This document shows, in pieces, positions 23,656 to 32,097 of a stretch of DNA of 46,219 nt. Origin of the DNA: an uncultured Massilia sp. (GTDB lineage: Bacteria; Pseudomonadota; Gammaproteobacteria; Burkholderiales; Burkholderiaceae_D); the NCBI GenBank assembly GCA_913778765.1, contig CAJYXO010000237.1, positions 1 through 46,219 of the forward strand, written 5' to 3'. Each line of letters begins with the position of its first letter. Positions within the stretch are counted from its first letter, which is position 1. A program made the translations under genes and the position numbers. A model generated the notes under the pieces. It was not told the origin of the DNA. It saw only the letters and a list, made by a program, of their open reading frames with translations, and did not search any database.

Positions 23656-25791
23656 TCAGCGCGCCGCGCTCTGCACGCGGTCGGCCACGATCTTCGGGGT
23701 GATGAACACCAGCAGCTCGGTCTTCTGGGTCGAGCGTGCGGTGGTCTTGAACAGGTGACCCACCACCGGCAGGTCGCCGAACAGCGGCACCTTGGAGTCG
23801 TTGTTGGTTTCGCTCTGCTGGTAGATACCGCCCAGCACCACGGTGCCGCCGTTTTCGACCATCACCTTGGTCTTCACGTGCTGGGTGTTGATGGCGAAGC
23901 CGGCGGTGGTGGACTCGCCCTTCGAGTCCTTGGCGACGTCGACGTCCAGCACCACGTTGCCGTCCGGGGTCACCTGCGGCGTGACTTCCAGGCGCAGGTT
24001 GGCCTTGCGGAAGGCGATCGAGGTGGCGCCGCTGCTGGTGGCCTGCTGGTACGGCAGTTCGACGCCCTGCTCGATCACGGCCGCCACGTTGTCTTCGGTG
24101 ACCACACGCGGGCTGGAGATGATCTTGCCCTTGCCGTCCGCCTCGAGCGCCGACAGTTCCAGGTTCAGGAAGCGGTTCGCGGCCGCCGAGAACAGCGAGA
24201 ACGCGATGGTCGGCGCGTTGGCGCCGTTGATCGGCGCGGCCGGCAGGTTGACCAGCGTGCTGTTGGTGTAGCCGTCGCCCTTGTCCGGGGTCTGGCCGGT
24301 GATCTGACCGACGCCGGTCAGGTTGCCGCCGATCGCCACGCGCTGGTCGCCGTTGAGCTGGTAGCCGCTGTCGCCGCCGCGCAGCGTGCGCAGGTCGGCG
24401 AAGCCCAGCTTGGCGCCGAGGTTGCGCGAGAAGCCGTCGTTGGCCTCGACCAGGCGCGCTTCGACCAGCACCTGCTTGGTGGCGATGTCGACCTTCTGGA
24501 TCAGCTTGCGCACGTCGTCCAGCCTGGACGCGATGTCGGTCACGAACACCTGGTTGGTGCGCGGATCGATGGTGGCGCTGCCGCGCTTGGACAGGATGCG
24601 GTTCCTGCTGTCGCCGCCGGCGCCGCCGCTCAGCCCGAACACGGTGCGAAAGGCTTCGGCCTTCTGGTAGTTCAACTGGAAGATCTCGGACTTCAGCGGT
24701 TCGAGGTCGGAGATCTGCGCCTTCTGCTCGAGCTCCAGCTTCTCCTTGGTCAGCAGTTCTTCCTTCGGCGCGATCCACATCACGTTGCCGTTCTTGCGCA
24801 TGTCCAGGCCCTTGGCCTGCATGATCACGTCGAGCGCCTGGTCCCACGGCACCTGCTTGAGTTGCAGGGTCAGGCTGCCGCTGACGGAATCGCTGGCGAT
24901 GATGTTCAGGCCCGAGATGTCGGCCACCGCCTGCAGCGCGGCGCGCACGTCGACGTTCTGGAAGTTGAACGAGATCTTCTCGCCCTTGTAGCCTTGCGCG
25001 CCCTGGGCCAGGCGGTTCGGGTCTTCCTTGACCGGCTTGACGTCGATGACCAGCTGGGTGTCGCTCTGGTACACGCTCTGCTCCCAGGTGCCCTGGGCGT
25101 CGATGGTCATGCGCACGTTCTGGCCGGCGGGCACGGTGGTGATGCGGGTCACCGGGGTGCCGAAGTCGGTCACGTCCAGGCGCCGGCGCAGCGACGGCGG
25201 CAGGCCGGTACGCAGGAAATCGACGTGGATCTGGTTGCCGGCCTGGCGCACGTCCACCGGCACCTGGCTGTTCGGCAGGTCGACCACGATGCGGCCTTCG
25301 CCGTTGGCGCCGCGGCGGAAGTCGAGGTCGCGCAAGGTTTGAAGGCTGGCCGGAGCCGCGGCGGTGTGCGCCGCCGGCAGCCCGGCCGCGTTCACCGCCT
25401 GGGCCACGCCGCCCGAGCCTTCGACGGTCAGGATCACCGACTTGCCGTCGATCGCGGCGGCATAGTTCAGCGGGCGCTTCAGGTTCAGCACCAGGCGCGT
25501 GCGTTCGCCGGCCTGCACCACGTTCACGCCGCGCACGTCGCCCAGGTTGATGTCCTGGGCGTTCTTGCCGGTGGCGTTTTCGGTGGCGCCGAAATCGAGC
25601 GCGATGCGCGCCGGGTTGGTGATCGAAAAGCCGATCGGCAGCTTGGCCGGGGCATCCTTCATCGCCACGTTGATGACGACGTTATTGCCCTGCTGGTTGG
25701 CGCTGATCGATTCGATCGCGTTCTGCGCGAAGACGCTGCCGGCGCCGAAGGCCAGCAGCAATCCGAGGGCGATGCTTCCAAGTCGGGTCAT
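23656..25791 (-). CDS. pilQ: Type IV pilus secretin PilQ
   Basis: PilQ forms the outer-membrane ring through which the type IV pilus passes. The 711-residue product starts MTRLGSIALGLLLAFGAGSV with a signal peptide ending at AQ. AMIN-type domains follow (VVINVAMKDAPAKLPIGFSI, VRGVNVVQAGERTRLVLNLK). Then come the STN/N0 region (YKGEKISFNFQNVDVRAALQ), an N1-type domain and the secretin core, with LVEARLVEANDGFSRNLGAK and the closing VPLFGDLPVVGHLFKTTARS. The ATG at 25791 overlaps the pilP stop by four bases, which favours it over an upstream in-frame Met. Confidence 0.97.
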   Translation of the reverse strand: MTRLGSIALGLLLAFGAGSVFAQNAIESISANQQGNNVVINVAMKDAPAKLPIGFSITNPARIALDFGATENATGKNAQDINLGDVRGVNVVQAGERTRLVLNLKRPLNYAAAIDGKSVILTVEGSGGVAQAVNAAGLPAAHTAAAPASLQTLRDLDFRRGANGEGRIVVDLPNSQVPVDVRQAGNQIHVDFLRTGLPPSLRRRLDVTDFGTPVTRITTVPAGQNVRMTIDAQGTWEQSVYQSDTQLVIDVKPVKEDPNRLAQGAQGYKGEKISFNFQNVDVRAALQAVADISGLNIIASDSVSGSLTLQLKQVPWDQALDVIMQAKGLDMRKNGNVMWIAPKEELLTKEKLELEQKAQISDLEPLKSEIFQLNYQKAEAFRTVFGLSGGAGGDSRNRILSKRGSATIDPRTNQVFVTDIASRLDDVRKLIQKVDIATKQVLVEARLVEANDGFSRNLGAKLGFADLRTLRGGDSGYQLNGDQRVAIGGNLTGVGQITGQTPDKGDGYTNSTLVNLPAAPINGANAPTIAFSLFSAAANRFLNLELSALEADGKGKIISSPRVVTEDNVAAVIEQGVELPYQQATSSGATSIAFRKANLRLEVTPQVTPDGNVVLDVDVAKDSKGESTTAGFAINTQHVKTKVMVENGGTVVLGGIYQQSETNNDSKVPLFGDLPVVGHLFKTTARSTQKTELLVFITPKIVADRVQSAAR

Positions 25792-26336
25792 TTCTTGTTC
25801 TCCTTGCTTTGCAGCTCCAGCTTCGCCATGCGCTCGACCCACTCGCCGGCAGCGTCCTGCACCACTTCACGGATATTGATGGCGTCGTCGCCCACGCGGG
25901 TGACGATGCCGAAATTCTGGCCGATGCGCTGGCCGGCGCGGACCTGGTAGACCGCGCGGTCGATCTGCAGCAGCGCATAGTTCGCGCCGCCCTTCTGCAT
26001 CGTGCCCACCATCTGCATGGTGTCGAGCGGGAAGCCCTCGAGCACTTCGCGCGGGCGCTGCAGGTCGGGCTTGTTCGGGTCCGGCGCCGCCTCGGCCGCC
26101 TTGGCCAGCTGGTTCAGCAGCTTGTCCTGGCTGAACGGCTCGACCGCCTGGCCGGCATTGTAGGCGTAGGGGATGAAATCCTTCGGCTCGGACAGCGGCT
26201 TGACGGCCGGCTTGGTCTGCTGCCTGACCTGCTCCATCCAGTCGCGCACTTCCTTGACGTCGCTGTCGCCGCAGCCTGCCAGCAGCAGGGCGGCGGCCAC
26301 GAAGGCGCCGGCGTTCTTGATCGCTTGCCTGCTCAC
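25788..26336 (-). CDS. pilP: Type IV pilus inner-membrane lipoprotein PilP
   Basis: PilP links the PilMNO platform to the PilQ secretin. The 182-residue product starts at GTG 26336, which overlaps the pilO stop as GTGA. A lipoprotein signal with lipobox LAGC lies at about residues 16-19. The extended linker is followed by the folded C-terminal domain with FPLDTMQMVGTMQKGGANYA, VRAGQRIGQNFGIVTRV and INIREVVQDAAGEWVERMAK. A much longer in-frame upstream extension overlaps pilO completely and is not real. Confidence 0.95.
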   Translation of the reverse strand: MSRQAIKNAGAFVAAALLLAGCGDSDVKEVRDWMEQVRQQTKPAVKPLSEPKDFIPYAYNAGQAVEPFSQDKLLNQLAKAAEAAPDPNKPDLQRPREVLEGFPLDTMQMVGTMQKGGANYALLQIDRAVYQVRAGQRIGQNFGIVTRVGDDAINIREVVQDAAGEWVERMAKLELQSKENKK

Positions 26337-26995
26337 TTCTTGGCCCCCTTCTTCTTTTTCTTGCGTTGCGCCGCCTGCTGGTCCAGCTCTTCCTGGTCGA
26401 GGTAGCGGAAGGTCTTGGCGACCGCGTCGAGCGCCAGCGTGCCATCCTTGGCGGTGCTGAGCGACAGGTTGTTCAGGGTGACGATGCGCGGCATCTTCGC
26501 CATGTCGGCGGCGAATTCGCCGATCGCGTGGTAGCTGCCGCTGACCTTGATGTCGATCGGCAGCTCGGCGTAGTAATCCTTGACCGCCACCTGGCCCGGC
26601 TTGAACAGCTCGAACTGCAGGCCGCGGCCGAGGCCCGCCTGGTTGATGTCGGACAGCAGGGCCGCCATCTCGGCCTTGCTCGGCAGCTGCTTCTCGAGCC
26701 GTTCGACGTAGCGGTTGACCTGCTGCTGCTGGGCTTCCAGCGCGTCCAGGTTGATCGCTTGCGCCATCTTGCTGCGGTAGTCGTTGCGCAGGGTCTGCTC
26801 CTGCGCCGCCAAGACTTCCTGTTCCTCGAACTGGCCGCTCCAGTACAGGAAGTAGCCGGCGACCAGCACGCCCGCCATCACGCCGGCCGCGCACAGCAGG
26901 CGCGGCGCGAGGGGCCACAGGCCCGGATGGCGGCCTTGCAGGCCTTCGAACTGGGAGGCGATGTCGGCGCCCAGCTGTTTCAGATCGATGTTCAT
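26333..26995 (-). CDS. pilO: Type IV pilus assembly protein PilO
   Basis: PilO pairs with PilN in the inner-membrane alignment complex. The 220-residue protein has a short cytoplasmic N-terminus, one transmembrane helix (RLLCAAGVMAGVLVAGYFLY), a coiled coil to about residue 105, and a ferredoxin-like periplasmic domain with VKVSGSYHAIGEFAADMAK-like spacing and the PRIVTLNNLSL strand. The C-terminus is unusually basic (RKKKKKGAKK). The ATG overlaps the pilN stop (ATGA). Confidence 0.95.
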   Translation of the reverse strand: MNIDLKQLGADIASQFEGLQGRHPGLWPLAPRLLCAAGVMAGVLVAGYFLYWSGQFEEQEVLAAQEQTLRNDYRSKMAQAINLDALEAQQQQVNRYVERLEKQLPSKAEMAALLSDINQAGLGRGLQFELFKPGQVAVKDYYAELPIDIKVSGSYHAIGEFAADMAKMPRIVTLNNLSLSTAKDGTLALDAVAKTFRYLDQEELDQQAAQRKKKKKGAKK

Positions 26996-27588
26996 GTTTT
27001 CGGTCCCGGCTTCGCGGTTTCTTCCATCTCACGCGCGCGCTTGATCGAGACGTTCAGCGTGAATTCGACGACCTTGCGTCCGGTCTTGCTCTTGTCCAGC
27101 GTGGCGGCGCGCACCTCGGTCAGGTCCGGGCGTTCCAGCCACGGCGAATTGCCGGACAGGTTGCGCAGCAGTTCGGCGACCCGTTCCTGCGACTGGGCCA
27201 CGCCCATCAGCAGCACTTTCTGGCCGTCCTGCTTGAAGCTCTTCAGGTAGACCCCGTCCGGCGTCTGGCGCACCAGTTCGTCGAGCAGGTAGACCGGCTG
27301 GTTGCGGTCGCCCTGCAGGTCTTCCACCGCCTGCTGGCGCGCCTTCAGCGCTTCGATCTCGCTCTTCAGGTTGGCGATCTTCTTGATCTTGCCGTCGAGT
27401 TCCGCATTCGCGTTCTTGAGCACCAGGTTGCGCTGGTTCTGGGTGGCGATGCGGCTGGCGTTGTAGCCGCCCACCATCAGCACCAGGGCCGCGCCGAGCA
27501 GGCCGCCGAGGGCCAGCATCGCGACGAAGGCGCTCTGCTTCTGTTTGCGTTTGGCTTCCCGGTGGGGAAGCAGGTTAATCCGGATCAT
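26992..27588 (-). CDS. pilN: Type IV pilus assembly protein PilN
   Basis: PilN anchors the cytoplasmic PilM ring. The start MIRINLLPHREAKRKQKQSA contains the INLLPHRE motif that binds PilM. One transmembrane helix follows (FVAMLALGGLLGAALVLMVG), then a coiled coil to about residue 95 and a ferredoxin-like periplasmic domain. The 198-residue length is normal. The start codon shares one base with the pilM stop and the stop overlaps pilO. Confidence 0.96.
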   Translation of the reverse strand: MIRINLLPHREAKRKQKQSAFVAMLALGGLLGAALVLMVGGYNASRIATQNQRNLVLKNANAELDGKIKKIANLKSEIEALKARQQAVEDLQGDRNQPVYLLDELVRQTPDGVYLKSFKQDGQKVLLMGVAQSQERVAELLRNLSGNSPWLERPDLTEVRAATLDKSKTGRKVVEFTLNVSIKRAREMEETAKPGPKT

Positions 27589-28661
27589 CAGCCAAACCTC
27601 CGCAGTGCCAGGCCGCAGGCGACCAGGTAGGCCGGCGCTTCGTTGCGCAGCTGCTGCTCGCGTACCGAGGGTCCCAGCTGCATGCCCTTGAACGGCGAAA
27701 TCACCGCGCTCGCAATCCTGGTGCGGCTGGCGATGATGTCCGGCAGGCCGGCAACCTGTGCGCAGCCGCCGGCCAGGTAGATCTGGTCGATGCGGGTGTA
27801 CGGCGTCGAGGTGAAGAAGAACTGGATCGCGCGCGTGACTTCGAGCGCCGCGTTTTCCAGGAAGGGGGCCAGCAGGTCGGCGCCGTAGTTGTCCGGCAGG
27901 TCGCCGGCCTTCTTGCGCGCTTCCGCCTCCTCGAACGAGAGACCGTAGGCGCGCACGATGTCCTGGGTCAGCTGGATCCCGCCGAAGGGCTGTTCGCGTT
28001 CGTAGATGGTCTCGCCGTTCTGCAGCACCGAGATGTGGGTGGCCTGGGCGCCGATCTGGAACAGGGCCACGATCCGCCCTTCCTCGCCGCCCTGTTCGCC
28101 GATCGCGCGGTGCGCGGCCGAACGCGCCGCATACGACTCGATGTCCATCACGGTGGCGGTCAGGCCGGCGGCTTCGAGGATCGCGACGCGGTCCTCGACC
28201 TTCTCGCGGCGCGCCGCCGCCAGCATGACTTCCATGTCTTCCGGCGAGTTGGGCGCCGGGCCGATGACGTCGAAGTCCAGGCTCACCTCGTCCAGCGCGA
28301 ACGGGATATACTGGCTTGCTTCGGATTCGACCTGCACTTCGAGCTGGTCTTCGGCCAGGCCCGCCGGCAGGATGATTTTCTTGGTGATGACGGCGGCCGG
28401 CGGCATGCCGAGCGCCACGTGCTTGATCCTGGTGCCGCTCTTCTTCCAGACGCGGAGCACCGCTTCCGACACCGCTTCGATGTTTTCGATATTACCGTCG
28501 ACCACGGTGCCGCGCGCCAGCGGCTCGGCGGCGTAGCGCTCCAGGCGCAGTTCGCCCTTGCCGGCATCGGCCAGCTCCACCAGGCGCACGCCCGACGTAC
28601 TGATGTCGATCCCGATCAAGGGCGGGTTAGTCTGTCCGAACAAGGAACCGAGACTGATCAC
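27588..28661 (-). CDS. pilM: Type IV pilus ATP-binding protein PilM
   Basis: PilM is an actin-like protein that forms a cytoplasmic ring under the pilus platform. The 357-residue product carries the phosphate-1 loop LIGIDISTSGVRLVEL, the middle segment VESEASQYIPFALDEVSLDF and the adenosine motif IYLAGGCAQVAGLPDIIA, typical of the family. The start is GTG 28661 (MISLGSLFG) with GAGGGAG eight bases upstream. It is the first gene of pilMNOPQ and diverges from ponA, an arrangement widespread in proteobacteria. Confidence 0.96.
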   Translation of the reverse strand: MISLGSLFGQTNPPLIGIDISTSGVRLVELADAGKGELRLERYAAEPLARGTVVDGNIENIEAVSEAVLRVWKKSGTRIKHVALGMPPAAVITKKIILPAGLAEDQLEVQVESEASQYIPFALDEVSLDFDVIGPAPNSPEDMEVMLAAARREKVEDRVAILEAAGLTATVMDIESYAARSAAHRAIGEQGGEEGRIVALFQIGAQATHISVLQNGETIYEREQPFGGIQLTQDIVRAYGLSFEEAEARKKAGDLPDNYGADLLAPFLENAALEVTRAIQFFFTSTPYTRIDQIYLAGGCAQVAGLPDIIASRTRIASAVISPFKGMQLGPSVREQQLRNEAPAYLVACGLALRRFG

Positions 28662-28983
28662 GAGCGTTGCTCCCTCTTTGCTACTTCTGCGTTCCTGAAG
28701 AACGGCTATTGAACGCCCGCGTGGGGAATGATTTGTTTGAAAATGAGTGACTTAGTGAAACTTATTTATGTATACGCTCAAGGCACTGCGTTAAATCGTA
28801 GCAATAAGGGTGTCCACAGACAAGAAATTTCTGCATGGGAACATATTGGTCCGAAGCATGAATACGACACTTGGTTTTCCCCTGACTTGAATCAACTTGC
28901 CATCGTTTTCACACCTGTTATCTGCAGTTAAACACCTGTTATCGGCTTGACCATGCGTGCCGCAAGGTCAGCCCTGACTTATA
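28662..28983. promoter_or_regulatory. Divergent control region between pilM and ponA
   Basis: These 322 bases are AT-rich relative to the flanking genes and must hold the promoters of the pil operon and ponA. A 12-base direct repeat lies at 28911-28943. A TATAAT at 28980-28985 overlaps the first ponA ATG, so it cannot serve that start with a normal leader. A 67-codon frame at 28728-28931 lacks family resemblance and is not called. Confidence 0.6.
28911..28943. promoter_or_regulatory. Paired 12-base direct repeats, candidate operator
   Basis: ACACCTGTTATC occurs at 28911-28922 and again at 28932-28943. The copies are exact and their starts are 21 bases apart, two turns of the helix, so two protein subunits could bind on the same face. 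The site lies about 40 bases before ponA. The binding factor is unknown. Confidence 0.45.
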
Positions 28984-31347
28984 ATGAAAAGCATGAAATC
29001 AACTCCGAACGGGGCGCCGACCCCGCCGTCCCAGCCGTCTTCCAGCAAGCACAGTCCGAAGCGAATCCTCCTGACCCTGCTCGCCACCCTGTTCGGGTTG
29101 GCCATGTGCGGGGTGCTGGTGGTGGTGTTCGCGCTGGCGATGGCCTACCCCAACCTGCCCGCCCTCGATACCCTGACCGACTACCGGCCGAAGATGCCAT
29201 TAAGGATTTTCACCGCCGATAACGTCCTGATCGGCGAATTCGGCGAGGAGCGCCGCACCCTGGTCCACTTCAAGGACATCCCGGACGTCATGAAGAAGGC
29301 CGTGCTGGCGATCGAGGACGACCGCTTCTACGAGCACGGCGGCGTCGATTACTGGGGCATCCTGCGCGCCGCCCTGCACAACGCCACCGGCGGTGCACGC
29401 CAGGGCGCGTCGACCATCACCCAGCAGGTCGCGCGCAACTTCTTCCTGTCCTCGGAACAGACCCTGAAGCGCAAGGCGTACGAAGCGCTGCTGGCCTGGA
29501 AGATCGAGAAGAACCTGACCAAGGACCAGATCCTCGAGGTCTACATGAACCAGATCTACCTGGGCCAGCGCGCCTTCGGCTTCTCGTCGGCGGCCCAGAT
29601 CTATTTTGGCAAGGACCTGCGCAACATCAGCGTGGCCGAAGCGGCGATGCTGGCCGGCCTGCCGAAAGCGCCGTCGGCCTACAACCCGGTGGTGAATCCG
29701 AAGCGCGCCCGCCTGCGCCAGCAGTACATCCTGCTGCGCATGCACCAGCTGGGCTACATCACCGACGCCCAGTTCGAGCAGGCGAAAAACGAAGAACTGA
29801 AGATCAAGACCGACAGCACCGCCTTCGGCGTGCACGCCGAGTACGTGGCCGAGATGGCGCGCCAGCTGGTGTACGAGCAGTTCAAGGAAGACACCTACAC
29901 GCGCGGCCTGAACGTGTTCACCACCATCACCAAGGCCGACCAGGACGCCGCCTACCTGGCGCTGCGCCGCGGCGTGATGGACTACGAGCGCCGCCATACC
30001 TATCGCGGCCCGGAAAAGTACATCGAGATCCCCTCCAACAAGGGCGAAGCCGACGAAGCCATCGAAGCCGAGCTGGCCGAGCACCCGGATTCCGCGGACA
30101 TCGTCGCCGCCATCGTGCTGCAGGCCTCGCCCTCGCAGGTGACGGCGGTGCTGGCTTCCGGGGAGGAAATCAAGATCAGCGGGTCCGGCCTCGGTTTCGC
30201 GCAGAGCTGGCTGTCGCCGAAAGCGGCCGAGACCCGCCGCATCCGCCGCGGCGCCGTGATCCGCGTGTTCCAGGACGGCGGCTCGAGCTGGAGCATCACC
30301 CAGATGCCGGACGTGGAATCGGCCTTCGTGGCGGTGAGCCCGGACGACGGCGCGATCAAGGCGCTGGTGGGCGGCTTCGACTTCAACCGCAACAAGTTCA
30401 ACCACGTCACGCAGGCGTGGCGCCAGCCGGGGTCCTCGTTCAAGCCCTTCATCTATTCGGCCTCGCTGGAGCGCGGCTTCTCGCCGGCGACCCTGATCAA
30501 CGACGCCCCGATCTCCTTCGACGCCGGCTCGACCGGCGGCCAGCCCTGGGAGCCGAAGAACTACGACGGCAAGTACGAAGGCCCGATGACCATGCGGCGC
30601 GGCCTGATGAAGTCGAAGAACATGATCTCGATCCGCATCCTGAACAAGATCGGCGCGCGCTACGGCCAGGAATACGCGACCCGCTTCGGCTTCGACGCCG
30701 ACAAGAACCCGCCCTACCTGACCCTGGCGCTGGGCGCGGGCGCGACCACGCCGCTGCAGATGGCCGGCGCCTATTCCGTGTTCGCCAACGGCGGCTACCG
30801 GGTCAGCCCCTACATCATCTCGAAGGTGACGGATGCGGACGGCAAGGTGCTGTCGGAAGCGCGGCCGGAACGCGCCGGCGTCGACGCCAACCGCGTGATC
30901 GACGAGCGCAATGCCTGGCTGATGGACAGCATGCTGCGCGACGTGGCGCGCTTCGGCACCGCCGCCAAGGCCCAGCAGATACTCAAGCGCCCCGACCTGG
31001 CCGGCAAGACCGGCACCACCAACGATTCGATCGACGCCTGGTTCGCCGGCTACCAGCCGCACCTGGTCGGCATCGCCTGGATCGGCTACGACCAGCCGCG
31101 CAACCTGGGCAACAAGGAAACCGGCGGCGGCCTGGCGCTGCCGATCTGGATCGGCTTCATGCAGAAGGCGCTGAAGGACGTGCCGGTGGCGGAGCGCACC
31201 GTGCCGGGCGGCCTGGTGCAGTATGGCGACGAGTACTACTACGCCGAGAACCCGCCCGGCACCGGCGTGCAGTCGCTCGACGTCGGCGTGCCGGCGCCGG
31301 CGGCCGAGCAGAAGGTGCGGGATGCGGTGCGGAACGAGTTGTTCTAG
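28984..31347 (+). CDS. mrcA: Penicillin-binding protein 1A
   Basis: PBP1A (also ponA) polymerises and crosslinks peptidoglycan. The 787-residue protein has a proline/serine-rich cytoplasmic tail and one transmembrane helix at about 27-50. The glycosyltransferase domain includes EDDRFYEHGGVDYWG with the catalytic glutamate, GASTITQQVARNFFL and EAAMLAGLPKAPSAYNP. The transpeptidase domain has SxxK in QPGSSFKPFIYS, SxN in KSKNMISIRI and KTG in AGKTGTTNDSIDAW. Starts at 28984 and 28993 are both possible; neither has a clear ribosome site. The gene diverges from pilM, as in many proteobacteria. Confidence 0.96.
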   Translation: MKSMKSTPNGAPTPPSQPSSSKHSPKRILLTLLATLFGLAMCGVLVVVFALAMAYPNLPALDTLTDYRPKMPLRIFTADNVLIGEFGEERRTLVHFKDIPDVMKKAVLAIEDDRFYEHGGVDYWGILRAALHNATGGARQGASTITQQVARNFFLSSEQTLKRKAYEALLAWKIEKNLTKDQILEVYMNQIYLGQRAFGFSSAAQIYFGKDLRNISVAEAAMLAGLPKAPSAYNPVVNPKRARLRQQYILLRMHQLGYITDAQFEQAKNEELKIKTDSTAFGVHAEYVAEMARQLVYEQFKEDTYTRGLNVFTTITKADQDAAYLALRRGVMDYERRHTYRGPEKYIEIPSNKGEADEAIEAELAEHPDSADIVAAIVLQASPSQVTAVLASGEEIKISGSGLGFAQSWLSPKAAETRRIRRGAVIRVFQDGGSSWSITQMPDVESAFVAVSPDDGAIKALVGGFDFNRNKFNHVTQAWRQPGSSFKPFIYSASLERGFSPATLINDAPISFDAGSTGGQPWEPKNYDGKYEGPMTMRRGLMKSKNMISIRILNKIGARYGQEYATRFGFDADKNPPYLTLALGAGATTPLQMAGAYSVFANGGYRVSPYIISKVTDADGKVLSEARPERAGVDANRVIDERNAWLMDSMLRDVARFGTAAKAQQILKRPDLAGKTGTTNDSIDAWFAGYQPHLVGIAWIGYDQPRNLGNKETGGGLALPIWIGFMQKALKDVPVAERTVPGGLVQYGDEYYYAENPPGTGVQSLDVGVPAPAAEQKVRDAVRNELF

Positions 31348-31366
31348 CCTTCGTCCCGCGCTTGTT

Positions 31367-31453
31367 CGTCGTCCCCGCGAAGGCGGGGACCCAAGTTCTG
31401 CTTGCGCTGGCGGAACGCGTCCAGCTTGGATTCCCGCCTGCGCGGGAACGACG
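31367..31453. repeat. REP-like palindromic element, copy 2
   Basis: The arms 31367-31395 and 31425-31453 are 29-base imperfect inverted repeats, each starting CGTCGT(T/C)CCCGCG. The centre is related to that of the copy at 9692-9779, sharing a GCGCTG-CG-AACGC pattern. It fills the gap between the convergent ponA and cyaY genes and ends one base before the cyaY stop. Confidence 0.85.
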
Positions 31454-31454
31454 A

Positions 31455-31784
31455 TCAGCGCAGCTTGACCGGCGCCCCGCCCTGCTGGGTCGCGTAATCC
31501 GCCAGCGACGCAAACAGCTCGCTGTCATCCCGCGTATTGCGCCACTCATCGTTCACGCGCTTGTAGTGGAAGCCGCCGGCGCGGGCCGCCACCCACATCT
31601 CCTGCAGCGGCGCCTGGCTGTTGACGATGATTTTCGAGCCGTTGTCGACGAATTCGATTTCCAGCACGTTGCCGCTGCGCTTGCATTCGACGTCGACCAC
31701 GTCCTGCTCGAACAGGCGGTCGAAGGCCTGTTCGATCTCGTTCAGGGTGGCGTCGGCCAGGTCCAAAAATTCGGTTTCGGTCAT
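31455..31784 (-). CDS. cyaY: Frataxin-like iron-binding protein CyaY
   Basis: CyaY binds iron and tunes Fe-S cluster assembly by IscS. The 109-residue length is typical. The acidic first helix (TETEFLDLADATLNEIEQAF), the strand VDVECKRSGNVLEIEFVDNG and the motif QEMWVAARAGGFHYK match the family. The ATG at 31784 has GGAG seven bases upstream and is preferred to an upstream in-frame ATG. It diverges from the lptM gene. Confidence 0.95.
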   Translation of the reverse strand: MTETEFLDLADATLNEIEQAFDRLFEQDVVDVECKRSGNVLEIEFVDNGSKIIVNSQAPLQEMWVAARAGGFHYKRVNDEWRNTRDDSELFASLADYATQQGGAPVKLR

Positions 31785-31825
31785 GCTACACTCCAAGGTC
31801 TGCTAATCAAACCGTGATTCTAATC

Positions 31826-32095
31826 GTGAAGTCCCCATTTGCGCTCCCGGCCGCCGCGGTCGCCGCCGCCGTCCTGCTGTCCGCCTGCGGCCAGACCGGT
31901 CCGCTCTACATGCCCAAGCCGCCCGCCCGCGCCGCAGCCGCCCAGCCCGCAGCGCCAGCCGCGCCGGCGCCGGCAGCCACGCCGGTGACCGTGGTCAGCC
32001 CGCCGGCGCCTGCCGCCGGCACCAGCACGCCGCCTGCGGGATCGAACTCGAACAACACGCAAGCCCCCTCCTCTCCTCCCGCCACCCAACAGTAA
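31826..32095 (+). CDS. lptM: Small lipoprotein LptM (YifL-like)
   Basis: The product is a short lipoprotein with the conserved stretch LLSACGQTGPLYMPKPP, where the lipobox cysteine is followed by GQxGPLY as in LptM. LptM helps the LptD-LptE complex mature. After this motif the protein is a low-complexity Ala/Pro linker, longer than in enteric forms, giving 89 residues. No ATG is available; GTG at 31826 or GTG at 31814 must be used. Location directly before lysA (two-base gap) and divergent from cyaY is the classic cyaY-lptM-lysA neighbourhood. Confidence 0.85.
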   Translation: MKSPFALPAAAVAAAVLLSACGQTGPLYMPKPPARAAAAQPAAPAAPAPAATPVTVVSPPAPAAGTSTPPAGSNSNNTQAPSSPPATQQ

Positions 32096-32097
32096 TC

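Noticed and set aside
22960..25950. 996-codon open frame opposite pilQ and the Ig-like lipoprotein gene
   Set aside because: It is antisense to clear genes, rich in Arg, Val, Gly and His as expected of a GC-rich shadow frame, and shows no family motif.
26337..27032. A longer PilP that extends back over pilO
   Set aside because: pilO and pilP have clear family features in separate frames, and the GTGA overlap gives PilP a natural start with a lipoprotein signal.
28728..28931. 67-codon frame between pilM and ponA
   Set aside because: No ribosome site, no recognisable motif, and it lies in the shared control region.
28980..28985. TATAAT as the -10 box of ponA
   Set aside because: It overlaps the first ATG, and the nearest TTGACC is 27 bases away, too far for a normal promoter.
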